64,000 nt of DNA, from NCBI RefSeq assembly GCF_900078685.2, contig NZ_LT546166.1:1368200-1432199 (forward strand), in the 5' to 3' direction. The notes under the pieces are model-generated. The model was not told the origin of the DNA, ran no database searches, and saw only the letters and a list, made by a program, of their open reading frames with translations. Made by a program: the position numbers and the translations under genes. This stretch comes from Mycolicibacter icosiumassiliensis. GTDB taxonomy: Bacteria; Actinomycetota; Actinomycetes; Mycobacteriales; Mycobacteriaceae. Below, piece after piece: positions 10,753 through 20,418 of this stretch (positions are counted from its first letter, which is position 1; each line of letters starts with the position of its first letter).

Positions 10753-12483
10753 ATGCAGCCTGACTACGACGTCCTGATCATCGGCTCGGGTTTCGGCGGC
10801 AGCGTGAGCGCGCTGCGGCTGACCGAGAAGGGTTATCGGGTCGGCGTTTTGGAGGCGGGACGCCGATACGCCGACGCGGATTTCGCCAAGAACTCTTGGC
10901 ACCTGCGCGAGTTTCTGTGGGCACCGAAGCTGGGTTGCTACGGCATCCAGCGCATTCACCTGCTCAACAACGTCATGGTGCTGGCCGGTGCCGGTGTCGG
11001 CGGCGGGTCGTTGAACTACGCCAACACGCTCTATGTGCCGCCGGAGCCGTTCTTCGCCGACAAGCAGTGGGCGCACATCACCGACTGGCGCGCCGAGCTG
11101 ATGCCGCACTACGACCAGGCCCAGCGGATGCTCGGCGTGGTCAAGAACCCGACCTTCACCGACGCGGACCGCATCGTCAAGCAGGTCGCCGATGAGATGG
11201 GGGTCGGCGACACCTTCGTGGCCACCCCGGTCGGGGTGTTCTTCGGCCCGGACGGCGCCAGCGGCGTCAAGGCGCCGGGCAAGACGGTGGCCGACCCGTA
11301 CTTCGGCGGCGCCGGGCCGAACCGCACCGGTTGCCTCGAGTGCGGCGAATGCATGACGGGCTGCCGTTGGGGCGCCAAGAACACCCTGGTGAAGAACTAC
11401 CTGTATCTGGCGGAATCGGCTGGCGCACAGATACATCCGATGACCACGGTGACGGCCTTCGAGCAGGGCGCCGACGGGTTGTGGCAGGTGACCACGGTGC
11501 GCACCGGCCGGCGCGCGCGGCGGCACCGCAAGACCTTCACCGCCCGGCATCTGATTCTGGCCGCCGGTACCTACAACACCCAGCGGCTGCTGTTCAAGAT
11601 GCGGGATAAAGGAAAGCTGGCCAACCTTTCCAGCAAGCTTGGGGTACTGACCCGCACCAACTCCGAATCCATCGTGGGCGCAGCAACCTTGAAGGTCAAT
11701 CCGGATTTGGACCTGACCCACGGGGTGGCGATCACCTCCTCGATCCATCCCACCGCCGACACCCACGTCGAACCGGTGCGCTACGGCAAGGGTTCCAACG
11801 CCATGGGGCTGCTGCAGACCCTGATGACCGACGGCGCCGGACCGCAGGGCACCGAGGTGCCACGGTGGCTGCAGCTGCTGGGCCAGGCCGGCAAGAATCC
11901 CCCTCGTATGCTTCGGCTGCTAATCCCCCGGCACTGGAGCGAACGCACGGTGATCGCGCTGGTGATGCAGCACCTGGACAACTCGATCACCACCTTCACC
12001 AAACGCGGCAAGCTGGGCATCCGCCGCTACAGCAGCAAGCAGGGCCACGGTGAGCCGAACCCCAGCTGGATCCCGGTCGGCAACGAGGTCACCCGCCGCA
12101 TGGCCGCCAAGATCGACGGGGTGGCCGGCGGCACCTGGGGCGAACTGTTCAACATCCCGCTCACCGCGCACTTCTTGGGCGGGGCGGCGATCGGGGACAG
12201 CCCCGAGCACGGCGTCATCGACCCCTACCAGCGGGTGTACGGCTACCCGACTCTGGCGGTGATGGACGGCGCGGCGGTCTCGGCCAACCTCGGTGTTAAC
12301 CCGTCCCTGTCGATCACCGCGCAGGCCGAGCGGGCCGCGTCGCTGTGGCCCAACAAGGGCGAGGCCGATCTGCGGCCGGCTCAGGGTGAGGTCTACCGGC
12401 GGCTGGACCCGATCGCGCCGAAGAACCCGGCGGTGCCGGACAGCGCCTTCGGTGCGCTGCGCTGGTCCTCCGGTATCGCCTGA
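10753..12483 (+). CDS. choD: ChoD, GMC-family oxidoreductase
   Basis: This 576-residue flavoprotein of the GMC oxidoreductase family is named cholesterol oxidase in M. tuberculosis (Rv3409c, 578 residues). The FAD dinucleotide fold is VLIIGSGFGGSVSALRL at residues 7-23, and a cysteine cluster CLECGECMTGC lies near residue 195. The C-terminal GMC block HFLGGAAIGDSPEHGVIDPYQRVYGYP and ANLGVNPSLSITAQAER close the FAD site. No signal peptide is seen. The substrate is presumably a sterol, but ChoD's role in cholesterol breakdown is disputed. It lies 98 bp after guaB3, and converges with the GH65 gene whose stop is 4 bases away. Confidence 0.92.
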   Translation: MQPDYDVLIIGSGFGGSVSALRLTEKGYRVGVLEAGRRYADADFAKNSWHLREFLWAPKLGCYGIQRIHLLNNVMVLAGAGVGGGSLNYANTLYVPPEPFFADKQWAHITDWRAELMPHYDQAQRMLGVVKNPTFTDADRIVKQVADEMGVGDTFVATPVGVFFGPDGASGVKAPGKTVADPYFGGAGPNRTGCLECGECMTGCRWGAKNTLVKNYLYLAESAGAQIHPMTTVTAFEQGADGLWQVTTVRTGRRARRHRKTFTARHLILAAGTYNTQRLLFKMRDKGKLANLSSKLGVLTRTNSESIVGAATLKVNPDLDLTHGVAITSSIHPTADTHVEPVRYGKGSNAMGLLQTLMTDGAGPQGTEVPRWLQLLGQAGKNPPRMLRLLIPRHWSERTVIALVMQHLDNSITTFTKRGKLGIRRYSSKQGHGEPNPSWIPVGNEVTRRMAAKIDGVAGGTWGELFNIPLTAHFLGGAAIGDSPEHGVIDPYQRVYGYPTLAVMDGAAVSANLGVNPSLSITAQAERAASLWPNKGEADLRPAQGEVYRRLDPIAPKNPAVPDSAFGALRWSSGIA

Positions 12484-12487
12484 GGCA

Positions 12488-14848
12488 TCACCGCGCGACA
12501 TCCCGGCGGTGCTGCGGTTCGCGGCCGGGCGGCTGCGTCGGGGTGGGCAGCAGCGGTTCGCGGCGACGGGCCGGCAGCGTCGTCGGCGACTGCGTGCTCA
12601 GTTCGATGTCCTGGCCGGCATGGTTGATCGTCAGCCGGCCGTCGGGGCCATCGCGCAGCGTGTAGGTGACTTCGCTGTGGTCGGCGTCGACCGTCACCCG
12701 AAATCCCCGCCAGCGAAGCCCGAACCGTAGCCGTGAGATCCCGTCGGGCAGGGCGGGATCCAGCGACAGCACGCCGGCGTCGTCACGCAGGCCGCCGAAC
12801 CCGGCGACCAAGGACAGCCAGGTCCCGGCCAGCGCCGCCATGTGCAGGCCGTCGCGGGTGTTGTCGTGCAGATCGCGCAGGTCGACGAACGCGGTCTCAT
12901 AGGTGTAGTCGTGGGCCAACTCCAAGTGCCCCACCTCGGCGCACATCACCGCCTGGGTGCACGCCGACAGCGACGAGTCCCGCACCGTGCGCCGCTCGTA
13001 GTAGTCGACGTTGCGGGCCTTCTGTTCGGCGGTGAACGCGTGGCTGCGCCACTGCATGGCCAGCAGCAGATCGGCCTGCTTGACCACCTGGGCCGGGTAC
13101 AGCCGCACATAGGGTTCGTTGAGCAGCAGCGGGTAGGTGTTGCGGGTGTCGAAGTCCCATTCCGCGGCCGTGGTGAACCCGTCGCACTGCGGATGCACCC
13201 CCAGTTCCTCGTCGTAGGGGATGTGCGCCGCGTCGGCCGCGTCCCGCCAGCCGGCCATCTCCTCGGTGGTGACCCCTAACTCGTGGGCGGCATCGGGGTG
13301 GCGGGCGCACGCCTGCGCGGCGGTGCGCAGATTATGGGCCGCCATCAGGTTGGTGAATACGTTGTCCCGAACGATCGCGGTGTATTCGTCGGGGCCGGTG
13401 ACCCCGTACAGGTGCCACACCCCGTGCCGGTCGTGGTGCCCCAGCGAGCGCCAGAGCCGCGCGGTCTCGACCAGCACCTCCAGCCCGCACTCCTGCTCCA
13501 CCGTGGGGTCGCCGGTGACCACCCGGTACTGCTCGAACGCCGCCGCGATATCGGCGTTGATGTGCCAGGCGGCGGTGCCCGCCGGCCAGTACCCGGAGCA
13601 CTCCTGGCCACGGATCGTCCGCCACGGGAAAGCCGCGCCCGCCAGCCCCAACTCCGTGGCTCGCCCGCGCGCGAGATCCAGCGTGCTCGCCCGCCAGCGC
13701 AGCGCGTCGGCCGCGGCGTGCGGAGCCGTGTAGATCAGCACCGGCAGGATGAAGCTCTCGCTGTCCCAGAAGGTATGGCCGTCATAACCCGTTCCGGTCA
13801 GACCCTTGCTGGGGATGGCGCGACGTTCGGCGCGGGCGCTGGCCTGCAGCAGGTGGAACAGCGCGAAGCGGACCGCCTGCTGGCAGTCCGGGTCGCCGTG
13901 GACCTCGACGTCGGCGCCGTCCCAGAACTCGTCGAGGTAGGCGCGTTGGGCCTCGACCAGCCCTTGCCAGCCGCTGTAGCGGGCACCGGTCAGCGCCGCG
14001 ACGGCCTGATCGCGCAGCGCGGGCCGAGATCGCTCACTGGACCACCCGTAGGCCAGGTATTTGACGATGCGCAGTTTCTGCCCGGGACGCAGGCCGCACA
14101 CGATCGTGGTCGCCGCCACGTCGGGGATCGTCATCGTGGTGACCTGGACCCGCCCGGGCACCTCGACCTCGTGATCCATGGCCGCGGCCATCATCAGTCC
14201 GCTGGCGCGAGTGCGATGCACCAACACCGCGCCGGTGTTGGTGTTCTCGCGCTCGACGGCCTCCAGCGGGTTCTCCAGGATCGCCGCAACCCGCGGGTCG
14301 GCGGAGATCGGCGGCTGGTCCTCGTTGGCAACCAGCTCGGATTGCACTGTCACACGGACGAATTCGTCAATCGCCTCGACCACGTATTCGATGGCCGCGA
14401 CGCTGCGGTGCGCCAGCGACACCAGTCGGGTCGAATGCACCTTGACTTGCTTCTTCGCCGGTGAGCGCCAGTGGATGTGGCGGGTCAGGGTGCCCGCACG
14501 CAGGTCGAGGATCCGCTCGTGTTCGATCAGCTCGCCGTAGCGGACGTCCAGCGGCTCGTCATCGACCATCAACCGGATGATCTTGCCGTTGGTCACGTCG
14601 ACGACGGTCTGCCCGGCCTGCGGGTAGCCGTACCCGGACTCGGCGTGCGGCAGCGGCCGCACCTCGTAGAACGAGTTCAGGTAGGTGCCGGGCAGGCCGT
14701 GCGGTTCGCCCTCATCGAGGTTGCCGCGCAGGCCGATATGCCCGTTGGACAGTGCGAACAGGGACTCGGTCTGCCCGAGCAGATCCAGGTCGAGGTGGGT
14801 TTCGCGGATCTGCCACGGTTCGATCGGAAAGTAATCCTCGGAGATCAT
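12488..14848 (-). CDS. Glycoside hydrolase family 65 (trehalose/maltose/kojibiose phosphorylase type), Rv3401-like
   Basis: This 786-residue cytosolic enzyme matches M. tuberculosis Rv3401 in length and sequence. GH65 members phosphorolyse alpha-glucosyl disaccharides to beta-glucose-1-phosphate. The N-terminal beta-sandwich starts LFALSNGHIGLRGNLDEG. The (alpha/alpha)6 barrel carries the general acid in YGVTGPDEYTA near residue 484 and the preceding AFPWRTIRGQECSGYWPAGTAAWHINADIAAA. It is translated 10 bases after the beta-phosphoglucomutase gene, so the pair forms a pathway: phosphorolysis, then conversion of beta-glucose-1-phosphate to glucose-6-phosphate. The disaccharide cannot be told from sequence; trehalose is a reasonable guess in mycobacteria. 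Confidence 0.88.
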   Translation of the reverse strand: MISEDYFPIEPWQIRETHLDLDLLGQTESLFALSNGHIGLRGNLDEGEPHGLPGTYLNSFYEVRPLPHAESGYGYPQAGQTVVDVTNGKIIRLMVDDEPLDVRYGELIEHERILDLRAGTLTRHIHWRSPAKKQVKVHSTRLVSLAHRSVAAIEYVVEAIDEFVRVTVQSELVANEDQPPISADPRVAAILENPLEAVERENTNTGAVLVHRTRASGLMMAAAMDHEVEVPGRVQVTTMTIPDVAATTIVCGLRPGQKLRIVKYLAYGWSSERSRPALRDQAVAALTGARYSGWQGLVEAQRAYLDEFWDGADVEVHGDPDCQQAVRFALFHLLQASARAERRAIPSKGLTGTGYDGHTFWDSESFILPVLIYTAPHAAADALRWRASTLDLARGRATELGLAGAAFPWRTIRGQECSGYWPAGTAAWHINADIAAAFEQYRVVTGDPTVEQECGLEVLVETARLWRSLGHHDRHGVWHLYGVTGPDEYTAIVRDNVFTNLMAAHNLRTAAQACARHPDAAHELGVTTEEMAGWRDAADAAHIPYDEELGVHPQCDGFTTAAEWDFDTRNTYPLLLNEPYVRLYPAQVVKQADLLLAMQWRSHAFTAEQKARNVDYYERRTVRDSSLSACTQAVMCAEVGHLELAHDYTYETAFVDLRDLHDNTRDGLHMAALAGTWLSLVAGFGGLRDDAGVLSLDPALPDGISRLRFGLRWRGFRVTVDADHSEVTYTLRDGPDGRLTINHAGQDIELSTQSPTTLPARRREPLLPTPTQPPGREPQHRRDVAR

Positions 14849-14858
14849 CGGCCCGCTT

Positions 14859-15635
14859 TCACAACAGTTCTTCTAGATCGGTGACGACGACGTCGGCACC
14901 GTGGCTCAGTAGGTCATCGCGCTGGCCCACCCGGTCGACGCCCACCACGAAGCCGAACCCGCCGGCGCGACCGGCTGCCACCCCCGACAGTGCGTCCTCG
15001 AACACCGCAGCCGCAGCGGGGGCGACCCCGAGCAGCTGCGCCGCCCGCAGGAACGAGTCCGGTGCGGGCTTGCCCGCGATGTGTTCGGTGCGCAGCGTCA
15101 CGCCGTCGACCCGCTCACCGATGAACTTCTCCAGACCGGTGAGCGCCAGGACTTCGCCGGCGTTGGCGCTGGCCGACACCACCGCGGTGGCCAGGCCGGC
15201 ATCGGTGACCGCGGCCAGGTAGCGCCGGGAGCCCTCGAACACCTCCACCCCGTCGGTCTGCAGCGTCACCCGAAACGCCTCGTTCTTGCGGTTGCCCAGA
15301 CCGTGCACGGTCTCGGCGTCGGGTGGGTCGTCATCGGCGCCGTCGGGCAGTGTGATGCCGCGGCTGGCCAGAAACGCGCGCACCCCGTCGTCGCGTTTGC
15401 GGCCGTCGACGAAGCGCCGATAGTCACCTTCGGGATCGAAGGGCACGAACGGCTCACCGGTGCGTTCGGCGCGGGCAGACAGGTAGGCGTCGAACATGGC
15501 CTTCCAGGCGCGGGTATGCACGCTGGCGGTATCGGTGAGCACACCGTCGAGGTCGAACAGGCAGGCGCGCACCGTTTCGGGCAGACCCAGCACATGTCCT
15601 CCTTCTTCCGATGCGGCGTGCCTCCACTTCACCAT
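14859..15635 (-). CDS. HAD-family beta-phosphoglucomutase, Rv3400-like
   Basis: This 258-residue cytosolic HAD enzyme has motif [10 protein letters not shown] with the nucleophile Asp near residue 29, the beta-PGM cap signature [17 protein letters not shown], motif II VVSASAN, and [17 protein letters not shown] with motif [17 protein letters not shown]. These identify beta-phosphoglucomutase, which interconverts beta-glucose-1-phosphate and glucose-6-phosphate. The start at 15635 gives the same N-terminal length as M. tuberculosis Rv3400. It is the first gene of an operon with the GH65 phosphorylase, which supplies its substrate, and is divergent from guaA. Confidence 0.9.
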   Translation of the reverse strand: MVKWRHAASEEGGHVLGLPETVRACLFDLDGVLTDTASVHTRAWKAMFDAYLSARAERTGEPFVPFDPEGDYRRFVDGRKRDDGVRAFLASRGITLPDGADDDPPDAETVHGLGNRKNEAFRVTLQTDGVEVFEGSRRYLAAVTDAGLATAVVSASANAGEVLALTGLEKFIGERVDGVTLRTEHIAGKPAPDSFLRAAQLLGVAPAAAAVFEDALSGVAAGRAGGFGFVVGVDRVGQRDDLLSHGADVVVTDLEELL

Positions 15636-15681
15636 GCCCGCCGTTGCTCAGGCTAACTTTTGCCGCCACTACACTCTTTGC

Positions 15682-17250
15682 GTGTCGTCACCATCTTCGC
15701 GCCCCGTGTTGGTCATCGACTTCGGCGCGCAGTACGCCCAATTGATCGCCCGCCGGGTTCGCGAGGCGCGGGTGTTCTCCGAGGTCATCCCGCACACCGC
15801 GACCGTCGAAGAGATCAAAGCCCGCGATCCGCTGGCGATCGTGCTGTCCGGCGGGCCGGCCAGCGTCTACGCCGAGGGTGCCCCCCAGCTCGATCCGGCA
15901 CTGTTCGACCTCGACCTTCCGGTGTTCGGCATCTGCTACGGCTTTCAAGCCATGGCGGCCGCGCTCGGCGGCACCGTCGAGCACACCGGCACCAGTGAGT
16001 ACGGCCGCACCGAACTGACGGTCACCGGTGGAGAACTTCACTCGGGTTTGCCGGGCACCCAGCCGGTCTGGATGAGCCACGGCGACGCGGTGACCGCCGC
16101 GCCGGACGGGTTCACCGTGGTGGCCGGCACCGCGGGTGCCCCGGTCGCCGCGTTCGAGAACCGCGCCCGCCGGCTGGCCGGGGTGCAGTACCACCCGGAG
16201 GTGCTCCACACCCCCTACGGGCAGCGGGTGCTCAGCCGGTTCCTGCACGAGTTCGCCGGCATCGATGCGTCCTGGACGCCCGCCAACATCGCCGACGCGC
16301 TGATCGAGCAGGTGCGCCAACAGATCGGCGACGGCCATGCCATCTGCGGACTGTCCGGCGGGGTGGACTCCGCGGTGGCCGCGGCGCTGGTGCAGCGCGC
16401 CATCGGTGACCGGCTGACGTGTGTGTTCGTCGACCATGGGCTGTTGCGCGCCGGGGAGCGCGAGCAGGTGCAGAACGACTTCGTCTCCGCCACGGGCGCG
16501 AAGCTGGTCACTGTAGATGCCGAAGCCGTCTTCCTCGACGCGCTGTCGGGGGTGTCCGATCCCGAGGGCAAACGAAAGATCATCGGGCGCCAGTTCATCC
16601 GGGCCTTCGAGGGTGCGGTGCGAGACACCTTGGGAGACCACGGCGCTTCTGAAGACGGCGTCGAGTTCCTGGTGCAGGGCACGCTGTATCCGGATGTGGT
16701 GGAATCCGGTGGGGGTACCGGCACCGCGAACATCAAGAGCCACCACAACGTCGGCGGGCTGCCCGACGACCTGAAGTTCAGTCTCGTTGAGCCGCTGCGG
16801 CTGCTGTTCAAAGACGAGGTGCGCGCGGTCGGGCGCGAGTTGGGACTGCCGGAGGAGATCGTTGCCCGCCAACCCTTCCCGGGGCCCGGGCTGGGCATCC
16901 GGATCGTCGGCGAGGTCACCGCCGAGCGGCTGGCCACGCTGCGGCAGGCCGACGCGATCGCCCGCGAGGAGTTGACCGCCGCCGCGTTGGACCACCAGAT
17001 CTGGCAGTGCCCGGTGGTGCTGCTGGCCGATGTCCGGTCGGTGGGTGTGCAGGGCGACGGCCGCACCTACGGCCATCCGATCGTGCTGCGGCCGGTGTCC
17101 AGTGAGGACGCCATGACCGCCGACTGGACTCGGGTGCCCTACGAGGTGCTGGAGCGCATCTCAACCCGGATCACCAATGAGGTGCCCGAGGTCAACCGCG
17201 TCGTGCTGGACGTGACCAGCAAGCCGCCCGGCACCATCGAGTGGGAGTGA
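15682..17250 (+). CDS. guaA: GMP synthase (glutamine-hydrolysing)
   Basis: This 522-residue bifunctional enzyme converts XMP to GMP using glutamine and ATP. The class I amidotransferase domain has the nucleophile in [10 protein letters not shown] and the His-Glu pair in GVQYHPEV. The ATP-pyrophosphatase domain has the P-loop [14 protein letters not shown], and the C-terminal dimerisation domain ends KPPGTIEWE. The GTG at 15682 is chosen because upstream sequence is unconserved and overlaps the divergent beta-phosphoglucomutase gene. With guaB2 6 kb upstream, it completes GMP synthesis from IMP. Confidence 0.96.
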   Translation: MSSPSSRPVLVIDFGAQYAQLIARRVREARVFSEVIPHTATVEEIKARDPLAIVLSGGPASVYAEGAPQLDPALFDLDLPVFGICYGFQAMAAALGGTVEHTGTSEYGRTELTVTGGELHSGLPGTQPVWMSHGDAVTAAPDGFTVVAGTAGAPVAAFENRARRLAGVQYHPEVLHTPYGQRVLSRFLHEFAGIDASWTPANIADALIEQVRQQIGDGHAICGLSGGVDSAVAAALVQRAIGDRLTCVFVDHGLLRAGEREQVQNDFVSATGAKLVTVDAEAVFLDALSGVSDPEGKRKIIGRQFIRAFEGAVRDTLGDHGASEDGVEFLVQGTLYPDVVESGGGTGTANIKSHHNVGGLPDDLKFSLVEPLRLLFKDEVRAVGRELGLPEEIVARQPFPGPGLGIRIVGEVTAERLATLRQADAIAREELTAAALDHQIWQCPVVLLADVRSVGVQGDGRTYGHPIVLRPVSSEDAMTADWTRVPYEVLERISTRITNEVPEVNRVVLDVTSKPPGTIEWE

Positions 17251-17393
17251 TTTCGGGCCCTGGGCCCGCGTTGTAACAACTGCCACTTGCGCACCCGCGG
17301 AGCTGGGGTGTGTTGAGTTCGAATTGGATTGCGCCGGCGATATCACCAGTCGGGAGGGGCCCCAATTATCAGCCTGCCGCGTACGATGACCAG

Positions 17394-17603
17394 GTGACCA
17401 TCGCACGCGACGAGCTGCATCAGCTGGTCGAACAACTGCCGGACGATCAAGTTCCGGTTGCGCTGCATGAGCTGCGGCGGATGGCGAGCGAGCCGGAGGC
17501 GACGGAGCAATGGCCGCCGGTGTGGTTCGGATCGATCACTGCCGGGCGCTCGGACACTTCGGAGCGCGTCGACGAGATTTTGGCTGAAGGCTTCGGTAGC
17601 TGA
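17394..17603 (+). CDS. Probable VapB-like antitoxin
   Basis: This is a 69-residue acidic protein. The start is inferred at the GTG of VTIARDELHQLVEQLPDD. It has a helical N-terminal half (LPDDQVPVALHELRRMAS), a linker and a C-terminal tail (SDTSERVDEILAEGFGS) of the kind antitoxins insert into PIN toxins. It stops 3 bases before the PIN-domain gene, the usual toxin-antitoxin layout. The family of the DNA-binding part is not clear. Codon use and the surrounding DNA are less GC-rich than guaA, suggesting an acquired module. Confidence 0.65.
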   Translation: MTIARDELHQLVEQLPDDQVPVALHELRRMASEPEATEQWPPVWFGSITAGRSDTSERVDEILAEGFGS

Positions 17604-17606
17604 ACG

Positions 17607-18047
17607 GTGATCGTCTGTGACACCGGTCCGTTGGTGGCAGCAGCGATCAGCGATGACGCGCATCATTCGGCGTGCGTTGAGCTGTTTACGGCATTGCACC
17701 GCGCGCGACGGCGCATCCTGGTGCCGGGCCCGGTCGTAGCTGAAGTGGGATATCTGCTGGGACGTGAGGGCGGCCCGCGGATCGAGGCCCAGTTTTTGAA
17801 ATCTCTAGCGGACAACGTGTTTCATCCGGTTGATGTCATTGACGAGGATTATCGGCGTGCTGCTGAGCTGGTACTGATCTACGAAGATCTGCCGTTGGGG
17901 ACGACTGACGCTACTGTTTTGGCGTTGTGCGAACGGCTCGGCGTCGCAGAGCTTGCGACGCTTGATCGACGTCACTTCACGGTCGTACGCCCGCGCCACG
18001 TTCACACTCTCACGCTCCTTCCCGAAAGACTCGCGCTCCGGAGATAG
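17607..18047 (+). CDS. PIN-domain toxin, VapC-type RNase
   Basis: This 146-residue protein begins at a GTG with MIVCDTGPLVAAAISDDAHH, the PIN-domain strand with the first catalytic Asp at residue 5. The other acidic residues are Glu in PVVAEVGYLLGREGG, Asp in LGTTDATVLALCERLG and Asp in LATLDRRHF, giving the complete Mg-dependent ribonuclease set. VapC toxins cleave tRNA or rRNA and are held inactive by the adjacent antitoxin, here 3 bases upstream. It is not at the site of vapBC47 in M. tuberculosis, and the specific family cannot be named. Confidence 0.85.
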   Translation: MIVCDTGPLVAAAISDDAHHSACVELFTALHRARRRILVPGPVVAEVGYLLGREGGPRIEAQFLKSLADNVFHPVDVIDEDYRRAAELVLIYEDLPLGTTDATVLALCERLGVAELATLDRRHFTVVRPRHVHTLTLLPERLALRR

Positions 18048-18179
18048 CGCATGCGCTAGCCATTTCGGAAAGGTCCATACCCCCGAACCGCGGTGCGGAT
18101 GTGACGCGCGGGGTCGTTGATGCGCCAGCGGAGAAGCCGGCTTGACGTTTGTCAGTGGGGGAGTGTTCACTCGGGTTAA

Positions 18180-18195
18180 TCGAACATGAGTTCGA
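18180..18195 (+). promoter_or_regulatory. LexA (SOS) box of imuA'-imuB
   Basis: TCGAACATGAGTTCGA is a perfect palindromic LexA site of the mycobacterial type (TCGAAC-N4-GTTCGA). It lies 18 bases before the imuA' ATG, where bound LexA would block transcription. Confidence 0.9.
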
Positions 18196-18213
18196 ATATT
18201 TTGGAGGGCGGCC

Positions 18214-18804
18214 ATGACGGTAGCGGTGGGCTTGGAGCAGCGTCATGGCATCCCGGAAAACCGTGCTGAACAGCTGAAACAGCTGCGTCGCCAGATGGCT
18301 GCGGTGGCCGGAAAAGTGGGCCGGGGCGCCCCGGTTGCTGCAGTATCCGAGGCGGTGCTGCCGGTCCCGCCGCTGCTGGCACAACAGTGCTGGCGGCATT
18401 GCCGTCGGTGCCCGCACCGCCCGGCCCAGTGTTCATCCGAGATGGGCGCCGACCTGAGCCGGCTCGCGGTGATCCCCGACCCCGGCAACGACCCGGTAGA
18501 GGTGGCCACGGTGCTGATGGACGGCATGGATCTGGTGGTGCTCGGACTGGGCGGCCGATCGGTGCCGCCGGCGCGCACCCGGGTGGTGCTGGCCCGCGCC
18601 CGCCACCGGGGTTGCGCCCTGCTGGTCTCCGGCGGCACCTGGCAGGGTGCGGCGCTGCAGCTGGACGCCCGGGTGAGCGGCTACGAGACCGTAGGCGACA
18701 AGATGCCGGGCTGCGGCGCCATCTCCGGGTTCGGGCGGATCGGCGCGGTCCGGCTCGAGGTGCGGGCCGCCGGACGCGCGGCCGGGCGAACCAGAGCCGG
18801 GTAG
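18214..18804 (+). CDS. imuA': ImuA', mutasome accessory protein (core segment altered)
   Basis: This is a 196-residue RecA-like accessory factor of the mycobacterial mutasome, which works with ImuB and DnaE2 in error-prone translesion synthesis after DNA damage. [41 protein letters not shown] and [20 protein letters not shown] match the family. Between LPVPPLLA and EMGADLS, about residues 57-75, the expected hydrophobic core (normally some 40-50 residues, by memory of the family) is replaced by a Cys/His/Arg-rich stretch [15 protein letters not shown] that looks like an out-of-frame reading. The product may be non-functional. GGAGG precedes the ATG, and a LexA box lies just upstream. Confidence 0.8.
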   Translation: MTVAVGLEQRHGIPENRAEQLKQLRRQMAAVAGKVGRGAPVAAVSEAVLPVPPLLAQQCWRHCRRCPHRPAQCSSEMGADLSRLAVIPDPGNDPVEVATVLMDGMDLVVLGLGGRSVPPARTRVVLARARHRGCALLVSGGTWQGAALQLDARVSGYETVGDKMPGCGAISGFGRIGAVRLEVRAAGRAAGRTRAG

Positions 18805-18815
18805 CGACTCTTCTC

Positions 18816-20411
18816 ATGGCCGACTCTCGAGTGCTGGCGCTCTGGTGCATGGACTGGCCCGCGGTCGCCGCGGCGGCCGCGGCGGGGCTACCGGCCACCG
18901 CGCCGATTGCGGTCACCCTGGCCAACCGGGTGATCGCCTGCTCGGCGGGTGCCCGGGCGGCGGGGGTGCGACGTGGGCTGCGGCGCCGAGAAGCGGCGGC
19001 CCGCTGTCCGGCACTGCATGTGGTGGCTGCCGACACCGATCGCGATGCCCGACTGTTCGAGCCGGTCCTGGCTGCGGTCGACGAACTGATGCCGGCCGCC
19101 GAGGTGTTGCGGCCCGGGCTGTTGGTGGTGTCGGTGCGCGGTGCGGTGCGGGCATTCGGCTCCGAGGAGCACGCCGCCGAACGTCTCGTCGATGCCGTGG
19201 CCGCGACCGATGTCGAATGCCAGGTCGGGATCGCCGACGGGCTCTCCACCGCGGTGCTCGCCGCACGTGCCGGCGCCGTGGTACCGCCCGGGGGAGGCGC
19301 CCGATTCCTGTCGGCGCTGTCGATCCGGCAGCTGGCCGCCGAACCCAGCCTGTCCGGTCCCGGGCGCGACGGTCTGGTCGACCTGTTGTGGCGCTTGGGT
19401 ATTCGGACTATCGGACAGTTCGCCGCGTTGCCCCGTCCGGATGTCACCTCGCGGTTCGGTCCCGACGCGCTCATCGCGCATCGGTTCGCCCGCGCCGAAC
19501 CGGAACGCGGGCCGTCCGGGCGAGAGCCCACACCGGATCTCGAGGCCGTGTTGCACTGCGATCCGCCGCTCGACCGGGTCGACGCCGCGGCGTTCGCCGG
19601 CCGTTCGCTGGCCGGGGTGCTGCACCGGACGCTGATGGCTGCCGGGGTCGGCTGCACCCGGCTGGCCATCCACGCCGTCACCGACACCGGGGAAGAGCTG
19701 ACCCGGGTGTGGCGGTGCGCCGAGCCGTTGACCGAGGACGCCACCGCCGATCGGGTGCGCTGGCAACTGGACGGCTGGCTGAACAGCCGCGTCGCACGGG
19801 ACCGGCCTACCGGTCCGGTGACGCTGCTGCGACTGCAGCCCGTGGAGGTGCTGTCGGCGACCGAGGCGCTGCAGTTACCGCTCTGGGGCGGCCTCGGGGA
19901 GGAGGACCGGTTGCGTGCCCGCCGCGCTCTGGTGCGGGTGCAGGGCCTGCTCGGCCCCGAAGCGGTGCGGGTGCCGGTGCTCTCCGGCGGGCGCGGCCCC
20001 GCGGAGCGCATCACCTTGACCCCGCTGGGGGATGAGCCAGTGCCGCTGGCCGACCCGCGCCAGCCGTGGCCCGGCCGGCTCCCCGAGCCGTCGCCGGCGG
20101 TACTGCTCGACGACCCGGTGGAACTGCTTGACGCCGAACGTAATCCGATCCGGGCGACGGGCCGGGGATTCTTCACCGCCGACCCGGCGTGGCTGGTTGC
20201 TAGGGGCCGCGACGACCGGCTGCGCTGGTGGGCCGGCCCCTGGCCGGTCGACGAGCGGTGGTGGGACCCGCAGCGGGAGGGGCCGGGAGCAGGGCGCACT
20301 GCCCGGGTTCAGGCACTGCTGGAGGACGCACCGGGAAGTGCAGCGCCCGGGCAGGCGCTGCTGCTGTGTTACCGGCTGCGGCGGTGGTATCTGGAGGGGG
20401 TGTACGAGTAA
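18816..20411 (+). CDS. imuB: ImuB, Y-family polymerase-like mutasome scaffold
   Basis: This 531-residue protein of the DinB/UmuC fold begins SRVLALWCMDWPAVAAA. As in other ImuB proteins the polymerase acidic residues are not conserved, so it acts as a non-catalytic hub. The beta-clamp-binding motif QLPLW is at residues 353-357, essentially the same place as in M. tuberculosis ImuB, where it is needed for mutasome recruitment. The ATG at 18816 is 11 bases after the imuA' stop, so the two are co-transcribed from the LexA-controlled promoter. It converges with iunH, whose stop is 7 bases away. Confidence 0.93.
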   Translation: MADSRVLALWCMDWPAVAAAAAAGLPATAPIAVTLANRVIACSAGARAAGVRRGLRRREAAARCPALHVVAADTDRDARLFEPVLAAVDELMPAAEVLRPGLLVVSVRGAVRAFGSEEHAAERLVDAVAATDVECQVGIADGLSTAVLAARAGAVVPPGGGARFLSALSIRQLAAEPSLSGPGRDGLVDLLWRLGIRTIGQFAALPRPDVTSRFGPDALIAHRFARAEPERGPSGREPTPDLEAVLHCDPPLDRVDAAAFAGRSLAGVLHRTLMAAGVGCTRLAIHAVTDTGEELTRVWRCAEPLTEDATADRVRWQLDGWLNSRVARDRPTGPVTLLRLQPVEVLSATEALQLPLWGGLGEEDRLRARRALVRVQGLLGPEAVRVPVLSGGRGPAERITLTPLGDEPVPLADPRQPWPGRLPEPSPAVLLDDPVELLDAERNPIRATGRGFFTADPAWLVARGRDDRLRWWAGPWPVDERWWDPQREGPGAGRTARVQALLEDAPGSAAPGQALLLCYRLRRWYLEGVYE

Positions 20412-20418
20412 ACCCGGG

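Noticed and set aside
18176..20299. 707-codon open frame antisense to imuA'-imuB
   Set aside because: It is a Ser/Arg/Pro low-complexity antisense frame without a ribosome site or homology.
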